Below, in pieces: positions 1 through 6,323 of a DNA stretch of 12,822 nt (the stretch's first letter is position 1; the number at the start of each line of letters is the position of its first letter). The DNA lies in contig CP070688.1 in NCBI GenBank assembly GCA_020353135.1, positions 3,982,393 to 3,995,214 on the forward strand. The letters run 5' to 3'. The notes below the pieces were generated by a model. That model made no database searches and had not been told where the DNA came from. It was given only the letters and a program-made list of their open reading frames with translations. Source of the DNA: Chloroflexota bacterium (GTDB taxonomy: Bacteria; Chloroflexota; Anaerolineae; Promineifilales; Promineifilaceae). Position numbers and translations under genes: made by a program.

Positions 1-1153
1 ATAAGGTGTCGGACAGGGCTTGAACCTCCAGTACGATGCCTAGAAGATCGTCGCCCTCGGCAAGGTCATTGCTCAAGCCCGAGACACGGATGTTGTTCAC
101 CCACGCCCAATACTCATCAATCTTGTCAATTAGGTCGATGACGACTTCTGGCCTCAAGGTGGTAATGGTTACTTGCTGGAGTTGTCCGTATTGAACGCCG
201 GACGCCGCCTGGAGCACAGCCTTAACCATCGCTTCGGCGACGGCTTTGCTGTCCAGACCGCCGACGCCGCTACCGAGTAGAGGTAAGGCGATGCGGCTAA
301 TATGAGTGCGCGCTGCCTGCTTGACAATTTCGGCTGCCGCCTTGCCAGCGCTTTCGGCGTTAAACCCTTCGCCGTCGTTGGCAGTGGCCCCAACAACGAA
401 GTATTTGTTGCCGGTCGATCCGTTGCTTGCATTTGGCAGCAGAGCCTCGCCAATGTGGGCCGGTAATTCCACCAACAGAGGCGCATCTGGTCTAACGGGA
501 TTAGTTCCCCCTCGCAGATTGACAGCCTCGTCCTTGAGTTTCGTCAACTCGGACCAGACTGATTCGTTGTTCAGATCCTTTCGAAGCGCGGAGGCCATGC
601 CGCCGCTGAATCCAAACCGCACTCCAGCCGGGATAACCAGGCACTCGGCGCTCAATTCCCAGGGTTTATCGGTTCGGTAGACACGAATATCAACGCCATT
701 AACTTCCCTAAGCGACGTCGGCTGCAACAGTCGCAGGAGTTGGACGGCCTCTTTTCCCCGTTCCGAAAGCAGTCTGCGGATGGGTGGCTTGTACTCTCTC
801 TCCAGCTCTTCAAGGAAATTGTCTTCGGCTAGTTTCCGCGCCAGGACCTCGTCTAGAAGGGCCAGGCCGAAGACAACCAAACGACCGTTGAGTGTCGGTT
901 CCTTGTCTTCATCATATAGCGCGCGCACTTCAACAAGCCAACCCATCACATCCATGCGCTGGTCGTTCGCATTCGAATCATTAAGCGTTATCTCGCTGGC
1001 CCTATCGTTTGCATACTCGCCATGGAGCTTCAGAATTTCGGCCGCTATGTCAGCGCTACTCACCAAAGCGCTGCTGCCCAGCGCACTGGATGCAGTTTCA
1101 ACCGAAGAAGAAAGCGAGATTACGGAAGGAGTGCTTAAGCTTTCCGCGGACAC
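1..1153 (-). CDS. Macro-domain protein with probable C-terminal KAP-type P-loop NTPase (partial, runs off left edge)
   Basis: Reading leftward from a GTG at 1153, the frame stays open for 384 codons to the window edge, so the C-terminus is missing. Residues 1-40 are Ser/Ala-rich and low complexity, and 40-145 are a helical region I do not recognise. Residues about 150-340 look like a macro (ADP-ribose-binding) domain. The first phosphate-loop region is VIPAGVRFGFSGGMASAL (173-190), and the second is the typical IALPLLGSGVGGL (288-300). The usual NAAN segment with the catalytic Asn is absent, so binding without hydrolysis is more likely; this is inference. Residues 359-384 (GLSNDLAEGDDLLGIVLEVQ, then ALSDTL) resemble the stretch just before the Walker A motif in KAP-family P-loop NTPases, which would lie outside the window. 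The start is set by GAGGTG five bases upstream and an in-frame TGA at 1175-1177. A role in conflict or defence is inferred from known macro- and KAP-containing architectures. The macro call is firm; the NTPase call is moderate. Confidence 0.8.
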   Translation of the reverse strand, partial: MSAESLSTPSVISLSSSVETASSALGSSALVSSADIAAEILKLHGEYANDRASEITLNDSNANDQRMDVMGWLVEVRALYDEDKEPTLNGRLVVFGLALLDEVLARKLAEDNFLEELEREYKPPIRRLLSERGKEAVQLLRLLQPTSLREVNGVDIRVYRTDKPWELSAECLVIPAGVRFGFSGGMASALRKDLNNESVWSELTKLKDEAVNLRGGTNPVRPDAPLLVELPAHIGEALLPNASNGSTGNKYFVVGATANDGEGFNAESAGKAAAEIVKQAARTHISRIALPLLGSGVGGLDSKAVAEAMVKAVLQAASGVQYGQLQQVTITTLRPEVVIDLIDKIDEYWAWVNNIRVSGLSNDLAEGDDLLGIVLEVQALSDTL

Positions 1154-1158
1154 TATTC

Positions 1159-1164
1159 CACCTC
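1159..1164 (-). promoter_or_regulatory. Ribosome binding site that fixes the GTG start at 1153
   Basis: On the minus strand GAGGTG lies five bases before the GTG and is complementary to the anti-Shine-Dalgarno core. No ATG lies between it and the in-frame stop at 1175-1177, so this GTG is the best start for the macro-domain gene. Confidence 0.6.
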
Positions 1165-1200
1165 TTTTACGTCTTCAGCGTCAATGAGACATTCCGGGTG

Positions 1201-1442
1201 TCAAAAGATGTTGGAGGAATCACTCTGCAAATATAGTCGGTCATGGACGCCTTGTCGACTCGCCAATAGACGCTTCACAGCAGCAGGGTCTACAGCACCT
1301 GCCTCGGGCCAAATTGGAATGAGTTATACAGCGCTTCGGCGGCGGTTCTGATACAAACGACGTCCGGAAATCCAATGATAGCTTTGGCCGCACTCCAATC
1401 TGTAACCAATCGAGCCTGCAAATCAGATAGACAATCTGCACG
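1201..1442 (-). pseudogene. Frameshifted coding remnant of unknown family
   Basis: Two minus-strand frames read like successive parts of one protein but lack a common frame. The first (1442 to 1290) has no ATG and encodes a 50-residue stretch including LVTDWSAAKAIIGFPDVVCI. The second (1323 to 1201) encodes 40 residues including EAGAVDPAAVKRLLASRQGV and ends in TGA. Both have protein-like composition, and they overlap between 1290 and 1323, where a frameshift could join them. No convincing start codon or ribosome binding site precedes them. The piece ends 47 bases before the macro-domain gene and carries that gene's candidate promoter. It could be the decayed C-terminal end of a gene, or a sequencing or assembly indel in a real small gene. 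I do not recognise the family. Confidence 0.4.
1230..1258 (-). promoter_or_regulatory. Candidate sigma70-type promoter of the macro-domain gene
   Basis: On the minus strand TCGACA (1258-1253, five of six matches to TTGACA) is followed after exactly 17 bases by TATATT (1235-1230, five of six matches to TATAAT). The predicted transcript would have a leader of about 70 bases ahead of the GTG at 1153. The promoter sits inside the decayed coding remnant. Confidence 0.4.
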
Positions 1443-1455
1443 TTAGGGCGATAAT
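1428..1455 (+). promoter_or_regulatory. Candidate sigma70-type promoter of the cyclase/ATPase gene
   Basis: TAGACA (1428-1433) and GATAAT (1450-1455) are each five-of-six matches to consensus and are separated by 16 bases. Transcription would begin near 1462, giving a leader of about 100 bases to the preferred ATG at 1564. It points away from the candidate promoter at 1230-1258, so the spacer holds a divergent pair. Confidence 0.4.
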
Positions 1456-1563
1456 GTTAGGGATTATTCAGGTATTAGCTCCAAATCGACCGAAGTAATC
1501 CCAGGGATGGACGGCTCGCGATCATGCGCCGCACAGCCCAAAAATCGACGAACGGAATCCAGC

Positions 1564-4500
1564 ATGAATGAAAGTGAACAACTAGAACAAGCCATCGCCG
1601 CCCTTGAAGCTCAGCGCGTCGGCCTGGGTGATGTCCTGGTGGATGCCGCCCAGGCGCCCTTGCGTGAAAAACTGGCCGCCTTGAACGAAGAACAGTCTGC
1701 AGCGGTCGCCACAGAGCCCGTGACATCAGATGCATCGGGCGAACGCCGGATCGTGACTGTGCTCTTCTGTGACGTCACTGGTTCCACGTCAATGGCCGAG
1801 AAGTTGGATCCCGAAGTCTGGACCAACATCATGAATGAGGCCTTCAAGCAGCTCACTGCAGCGGTCGAACGCTTTGATGGCACAGTGGCCCGGCTTATGG
1901 GAGATGGGATCCTGGCCATCTTTGGCGCGCCAACGGCCCACGAGGACGACCCGGAACGAGCCGTGCTTTCCGGACTGACCATGCTGAACAATATCGGCCC
2001 TTTGCGGGAGCGATTGCAGCGCGAGCAAGAGCTGGACTTCAACATTCGGGTGGGCATCAACACCGGGCTGGTCGTGGTAGGCGCAGTCGGCTCAGAGAAG
2101 TTTCAGGAGTTCACGGCCATGGGCGACGCCGTCAACCTGGCGGCGCGCATGGAGCAGGCTGCCAAGCCGGGCACGGTGCAAATCTCTGGCGATACTTACC
2201 TGCGCGTCGCGCCCTTGTTCGACGTCGAGGCCTTGGGCGGCGTGGTCGTCAGAGGCCGCAGCGAACCAGTCCAGGCCTTTCGTGTGCTCGGCAAGAAGGC
2301 TGTGCCCGGCCGGGTTCGAGGAATCTCTGGCCTGGATGCGCCGATGATCGGCCGCGATGCCGAGATGCATACCTTGCGTGGCGACATCATCAAGCTGCGC
2401 CAGGGAGAAGGCAAGATCGTCTCGATAATTGGCGAAGCGGGATTGGGGAAATCCCGTCTTGTTGCCGAGCTGCGCGCCGCGCCAGCGCCCCTGGCGGAGG
2501 TGAAATCGCATCTGCGCTGGTTGCAGGGACGCTCGCTCTCATATGAAACCGCTACCCCTTATGCCCCTGTTGCCCGATTGCTCGGCGACTACTTCGCCCT
2601 GGATGGAGCGCAGTCAGATGAGGAGAAACTAGAGCATATCAGGGCCAACCTCGCCGGATTCATGGCCGAACAGTCGCCAATGGCAACACCCTACCTGGCG
2701 GCACTGCTAGGCATTAGCCTGACGGGCGAGGAACTCGAGCGAGTGCGCTATTTGAACCCACCTCAGATGCGCGCCCGTACTTCAGCGGCGCTGCTCACGT
2801 TCGTCGAGCATCTTGCCGCCCGGCAACCGCTCGTGCTCATACTTGACGACCTTCACTGGGCCGATTCAGCATCACTTGACTTACTGGAGCAACTCGTGCC
2901 GCTGACCGAACGGGTCGGGCTCATGATAGTGACCCTGTTCCGACCTGACAAAGAGGCGCCATCTTGGGGCTACCACGAAAAGGCGGCCGAGGCTTGCGGC
3001 GAGCGCTACCAGACTATCCTGCTTGGTCCGCTGGCCGAAGAGGCGTCGCGCGACCTCGTGGCCAATCTCATAAGTGACGAGGCCGTGCCCGAAACGGCCC
3101 GTGCGCTCATCCTAGATAAGGCGGAGGGAAACCCGTTTTTCGTGGAGGAGATCATCCGCACGTTACTTGATGCCGGGATGTTGACCTGGCAGGATGGAGA
3201 TTGGCAGTTGGCGCCAGAGGTCGACGACTTTGCCGTACCCGATACGCTGGCAGGCGTCATAACAGCTAGGCTTGATCGCCTCGACGACAAGACGAGAATG
3301 GTCGCCCAGGCTGCGGCCGTCATGGGCCGGCAGTTCGAATTCGGCACGCTGGAGACCATCGTTGGGACGACTGAGGGGTTGGAGGCGGCGCTGGCCGAAT
3401 TGCAGAGGCGCGAACTCGTCAGCGAAACGAGCCGAACTCCGTATCGAATGTACCAGTTTAAGCATGCCCTGACACAGGAAACGGCTTACGATTCGCTACT
3501 ATTGAGCAACCGGCGCAAACTTCATCTGCAGGTTGCCGAGCATTTGGAGGAAATGGGCGCCGCACATTCCGGCGACATTGCCTTTCGGCTGAGCGGCGAA
3601 ATCGCCCGTCACTATCTTGGGGCCGAGAAACAGGCGCGGGCCTTGCCTTACCTGGTGGAGGCCGGGGACTGGGCGGCCAGCGCATACGCGACGCCGGAGG
3701 CAACTAGTTACTATCGGCAGGCGCTGGCACTGCTCGAAGACGTGCCCGAATACCAGCTTGAAACGGCCCAGCGCGCCTTCGAAGGGCTAGCGAGCATCTT
3801 CACCCTTTCCGGCGATGTATCGGCGGCGCTGGAGATTTATGAAGAGATGCTCGAGCTAGCTAATTCGGTCGATTATAGCCCCATGCAGGTTTCGGCTCTG
3901 AACAAAAAAGCCTTCATTGCGGCCACATTTCACGGGCAGCTAGGCCAGGCGGAAGCGCTGCTGGCAGAGTCGGAGCGGATTGCGCGCGACTACCAAGACG
4001 TGGCCGGATTAGCGGAATTGCACACCATCCAGTGCGGCGTCTGTCTCTCTAATGGCGATTTCGCCGGGGCCGTGGGTCACTTCGACCAGTCGGCCGAGCT
4101 AGGCCAACAGCTCGATCTGGAAGAGCCGCTGCTTTTTGGTATCTCCCACACAGCCACGACGCTTATGTCCATGACGCGCTTTGAAGAGGGTTGGCAGAAG
4201 GCCCAGGAAGCGCGAAAGCTGGCCGAGCGTCTGGGTAACCGGAAATACCTGGCCGAAGTACTCACCCAGCCCTATGTGGATTACCATGTCAGCCAGGGTG
4301 ACCTGCAGGCCGCCAGAGATTCGGCCGAAGAAGGATTGGCGATCGCTACGCCTATTGGCGCGTCCATAGCCGAGTTTCAAGGCCACTTCCAATTGGCGTT
4401 CCTGGCCCGCTGGCAAGGAGAATACGAGGAGGCGCTGGCCCATCTAGACCATCTCGAACGAAGCAGCGACACGCTCCCTGCCCCTGGATTTCGCCTGCTT

Positions 4501-5154
4501 CCATTGGCGATGCTCGGGGGCGTCTATCTTGACATCGGCGACCAGATGGTCGAGCGAAGCCAGGCCTACCATGCTGAGGCGCTTGACATTCTCGGCCGCG
4601 GCGATGGCGGTTTTGGCTCGCTGGCCTGGAATGAGCTAGCGCATTGGCAGCTCATCGCCGGCGATCTGAAACGAGCCGGCGAATACCTGCAGAATGGACT
4701 GAACGCCCGTGACTCGTTCATGTACTTCGCCCGACCGGCTCTGCTTGTAGGCCAGGCTTTGCTCGCTCTCGCGCACGGCCAGGTGCCGGAAGCGGTTGCC
4801 CGCCTCGCCGAGGCGCGGAGCTTCGTCGAAGAGCGGGGCATGCAGAACTACTATGCCTTGATCGCACTGGCAGATGGGCAGGTAAATTCTGCAGCCAGAC
4901 AGGGGGGTAAGGCGCTTGAGCAATTTAGCCAAGCCGAGTCGTTTGCCCGAGATATGAGAATGCTTCCTTACGCTTGGCAGGCGTTAGCTGGAGCGGCCAA
5001 GGAGCTCTCGGCGGCCGGCCGTTCTGCCGACGCCGAGGAACGACGTCTGCAGGCATTGGACACGATAGACGAAATCGCGGCCGGCATGGTTGACGAGGAT
5101 CTACGAGTCGCATTCCTACGGGGCGCCAGGAACAAGGTTGGCTCAACTAAGTAA
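1564..5154 (+). CDS. Class III adenylate/guanylate cyclase - AAA ATPase - TPR signalling protein
   Basis: This 1196-residue cytoplasmic protein is predicted to make a cyclic nucleotide under control of an ATPase and a helical-repeat sensor. Residues 60-243 form a class III cyclase domain. Metal-binding aspartates lie in LFCDVTGSTS (D70) and LMGDGILAIFG (D114), and the catalytic Asn and Arg are in GDAVNLAARM (N191, R195). K179 sits where adenylate cyclases have the purine-reading lysine, with T184 at the partner position, so ATP is the likelier substrate. Residues about 258-440 are an AAA_16-like NTPase: Walker A GEAGLGKS (290-297) and Walker B LVLILDDLHWAD (423-434). From about 690 to the end it is Ala/Leu-rich TPR-like helices. 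The architecture resembles soluble adenylyl cyclase but has one cyclase domain, so it should homodimerise. I chose the ATG at 1564 over 1507 because EQLEQAIAALEAQR looks like the usual N-terminus of this family, while the extra 19 residues look non-coding. Neither start has a good ribosome binding site. Confidence 0.92.
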   Translation: MNESEQLEQAIAALEAQRVGLGDVLVDAAQAPLREKLAALNEEQSAAVATEPVTSDASGERRIVTVLFCDVTGSTSMAEKLDPEVWTNIMNEAFKQLTAAVERFDGTVARLMGDGILAIFGAPTAHEDDPERAVLSGLTMLNNIGPLRERLQREQELDFNIRVGINTGLVVVGAVGSEKFQEFTAMGDAVNLAARMEQAAKPGTVQISGDTYLRVAPLFDVEALGGVVVRGRSEPVQAFRVLGKKAVPGRVRGISGLDAPMIGRDAEMHTLRGDIIKLRQGEGKIVSIIGEAGLGKSRLVAELRAAPAPLAEVKSHLRWLQGRSLSYETATPYAPVARLLGDYFALDGAQSDEEKLEHIRANLAGFMAEQSPMATPYLAALLGISLTGEELERVRYLNPPQMRARTSAALLTFVEHLAARQPLVLILDDLHWADSASLDLLEQLVPLTERVGLMIVTLFRPDKEAPSWGYHEKAAEACGERYQTILLGPLAEEASRDLVANLISDEAVPETARALILDKAEGNPFFVEEIIRTLLDAGMLTWQDGDWQLAPEVDDFAVPDTLAGVITARLDRLDDKTRMVAQAAAVMGRQFEFGTLETIVGTTEGLEAALAELQRRELVSETSRTPYRMYQFKHALTQETAYDSLLLSNRRKLHLQVAEHLEEMGAAHSGDIAFRLSGEIARHYLGAEKQARALPYLVEAGDWAASAYATPEATSYYRQALALLEDVPEYQLETAQRAFEGLASIFTLSGDVSAALEIYEEMLELANSVDYSPMQVSALNKKAFIAATFHGQLGQAEALLAESERIARDYQDVAGLAELHTIQCGVCLSNGDFAGAVGHFDQSAELGQQLDLEEPLLFGISHTATTLMSMTRFEEGWQKAQEARKLAERLGNRKYLAEVLTQPYVDYHVSQGDLQAARDSAEEGLAIATPIGASIAEFQGHFQLAFLARWQGEYEEALAHLDHLERSSDTLPAPGFRLLPLAMLGGVYLDIGDQMVERSQAYHAEALDILGRGDGGFGSLAWNELAHWQLIAGDLKRAGEYLQNGLNARDSFMYFARPALLVGQALLALAHGQVPEAVARLAEARSFVEERGMQNYYALIALADGQVNSAARQGGKALEQFSQAESFARDMRMLPYAWQALAGAAKELSAAGRSADAEERRLQALDTIDEIAAGMVDEDLRVAFLRGARNKVGSTK

Positions 5155-5162
5155 GCGTCTCA

Positions 5163-5181
5163 AATCGCGCGTGTGGCGATT
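5163..5181 (+). terminator. Hairpin just after the cyclase/ATPase gene, possible terminator
   Basis: AATCGC (5163-5168) pairs with GCGATT (5176-5181) around a 7-base loop, starting nine bases after the stop codon. No run of T follows, so it is not a classical intrinsic terminator. Its position makes a 3'-end role plausible. Confidence 0.3.
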
Positions 5182-5190
5182 ATCTTCGAT

Positions 5191-5286
5191 CTAGGTAACT
5201 TCAGGGAATTCGATTTCGCTGGTTCCATCTTCCAGGTCAAGCAGGCACTCTCCCCGCTTGTATTCCCTATTTCGTCCTACTGGGCA
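5191..5286 (-). pseudogene. Short protein-like fragment without a start codon
   Basis: On the minus strand a 31-codon frame between two stops ends with CLLDLEDGTSEIEFPEVT. This has an acidic, well-formed look unlike random sequence. It contains no ATG or GTG. The same frame continues upstream past a TAG (5287-5289) as a further 14 readable residues. It could be the tail of a decayed gene or chance. I do not recognise it. Confidence 0.2.
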
Positions 5287-5310
5287 CTAGCAAATTAGCC
5301 ACCTGTCCAA

Positions 5311-5330
5311 TAGCTGGCACTGTGCCGCTA
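5311..5330 (+). promoter_or_regulatory. Near-perfect palindrome upstream of the permease pair, possible operator
   Basis: GGCAC-T-GTGCC is a perfect inverted repeat around one base. It is flanked by TAGC and GCTA, which extend the symmetry apart from one extra T on the left arm. It lies 37 bases before the ATG of the first permease, within reach of a repressor or activator, and could also fold as an RNA hairpin. No convincing -35/-10 pair accompanies it. Confidence 0.3.
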
Positions 5331-5367
5331 TGGTAGGATAAGTTCCTGTACCGTCATAGGAAACCGC

Positions 5368-6300
5368 ATGGCCCGTAACCGGATCGCGCTAGTCGCTCAA
5401 CGGCTAGTTACCATTGCTCTGGTATCGATAGCGATTGTTTACCTGTCGTTCCTGGCAATGGCCATCATCGAAAGCAGGGATGCGCAGCCTGAAAACCTCC
5501 AGCTAGGCGAATTGGCGGCTGGCGCGGCCAAAGCAACGGTCAATTACTTCAGGGCGCTGTTCCAAGGCGATCTGGGCACAGTGACCATGACCTCGGGCGA
5601 GAGAGCGGTCGGCGAGGTCGTGTGGTTCGCCTTCAGGAACAGCATGGCCTTGATCCTGATAGCCGTCGGCGGCGCGGCCATAATTGGCTTACTGCTGGGC
5701 ACCTATGCCGGCTTACGACCTCTCAAACGACGGGAGTACACCGTTCTCACCTTAACGCTCATAGGCATCTCGGCGCCGGCTTTCTTGATCGCCATTCTCC
5801 TGCAGGCTGCGGGCATCAAGTACACCGTCACTTACGGCCGCCAACTGGTGCGCATGGGTGGCTATGGCTGGGACTTCAAACACCTGGCTATGCCCTTGCT
5901 GGTTTTGGCTTTTCGTCCCCTGGCTTACATTACACGGAGTACCTTCGTAGGCATCAGGCGCATTATGCGCGAGGACTACATCAGAACGGCATTCTCGAAG
6001 GGGCTAAGACTGTCGGACACTTTGCTCGGCCACGCCTACAAAAACCTTGGCGTGCCTTACCTGACGGCGATTGCGGTATCGTTGCGTTTCTCTCTCAGCA
6101 TCCTGCCGATTGTCGAGTTCGTCTTTGGCTGGCCGGGTATGGGTCTTGGCTTGTTACAGGCGATAAACAATCGCCAACCGATACTGGTCGTTACTTACGC
6201 CTTAATGATCGGTCTAACCTTTCAGTTTGTAAACCTGGCCCTGGACATCAGTTACCGGTTGGTGGATCCAAGACTGCGCTTGCCAGTTGAGGCCCGGTAA
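5368..6300 (+). CDS. ABC transporter permease, oligopeptide/dipeptide class, first subunit (DppB/OppB-like)
   Basis: This 310-residue inner-membrane protein is one half of the translocation pore of a peptide/nickel-class ABC importer. It has an N-terminal anchor (about 13-33) and an outside loop (about 34-88). Further membrane segments lie near 92-114, 127-149, 172-188, 233-252 and 273-293. The cytoplasmic EAA-type coupling loop is EDYIRTAFSKGL (202-213), which normally docks on the ATPase subunit, and the family signature FVFGWPGMGLGLL is at 251-263. Length and order match DppB-like proteins. AGGAAA lies before the ATG at a usable distance, supporting the start. The second permease begins 23 bases downstream, so the two are almost certainly co-transcribed. 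No solute-binding protein or ATPase gene is adjacent, so substrate and energy partner are unknown. A palindrome at 5311-5330 may control it. Confidence 0.9.
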   Translation: MARNRIALVAQRLVTIALVSIAIVYLSFLAMAIIESRDAQPENLQLGELAAGAAKATVNYFRALFQGDLGTVTMTSGERAVGEVVWFAFRNSMALILIAVGGAAIIGLLLGTYAGLRPLKRREYTVLTLTLIGISAPAFLIAILLQAAGIKYTVTYGRQLVRMGGYGWDFKHLAMPLLVLAFRPLAYITRSTFVGIRRIMREDYIRTAFSKGLRLSDTLLGHAYKNLGVPYLTAIAVSLRFSLSILPIVEFVFGWPGMGLGLLQAINNRQPILVVTYALMIGLTFQFVNLALDISYRLVDPRLRLPVEAR

Positions 6301-6323
6301 GAGACTGGCAAAACATCACAAAC

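Noticed and set aside
169..680. Two 100-125-codon frames, one on each strand, inside the left-edge gene
   Set aside because: Both are shadows of the long open minus-strand frame that shows macro-domain motifs; their translations are Ser/Arg/Pro-rich without motifs.
1199..1204. Perfect TTGACA on the minus strand before the macro gene
   Set aside because: No -10-like hexamer occurs 16-18 bases downstream; the pair at 1258/1230 is better.
1241..1441. A 66-codon ATG-initiated minus-strand ORF
   Set aside because: Its translation is Cys/Arg-rich and unlike a protein, whereas the other two frames over the same bases read as coding remnants.
1507..1563. Upstream ATG giving a 19-residue extension of the cyclase
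   Set aside because: The extension is composition-poor and the family-like N-terminus begins at the ATG at 1564; the upstream ATG has no better ribosome binding site.
5622..6290. A 222-codon plus-strand frame overlapping the first permease
   Set aside because: It is His/Arg/Gly-rich and lacks membrane segments; the overlapping frame is an unmistakable permease.
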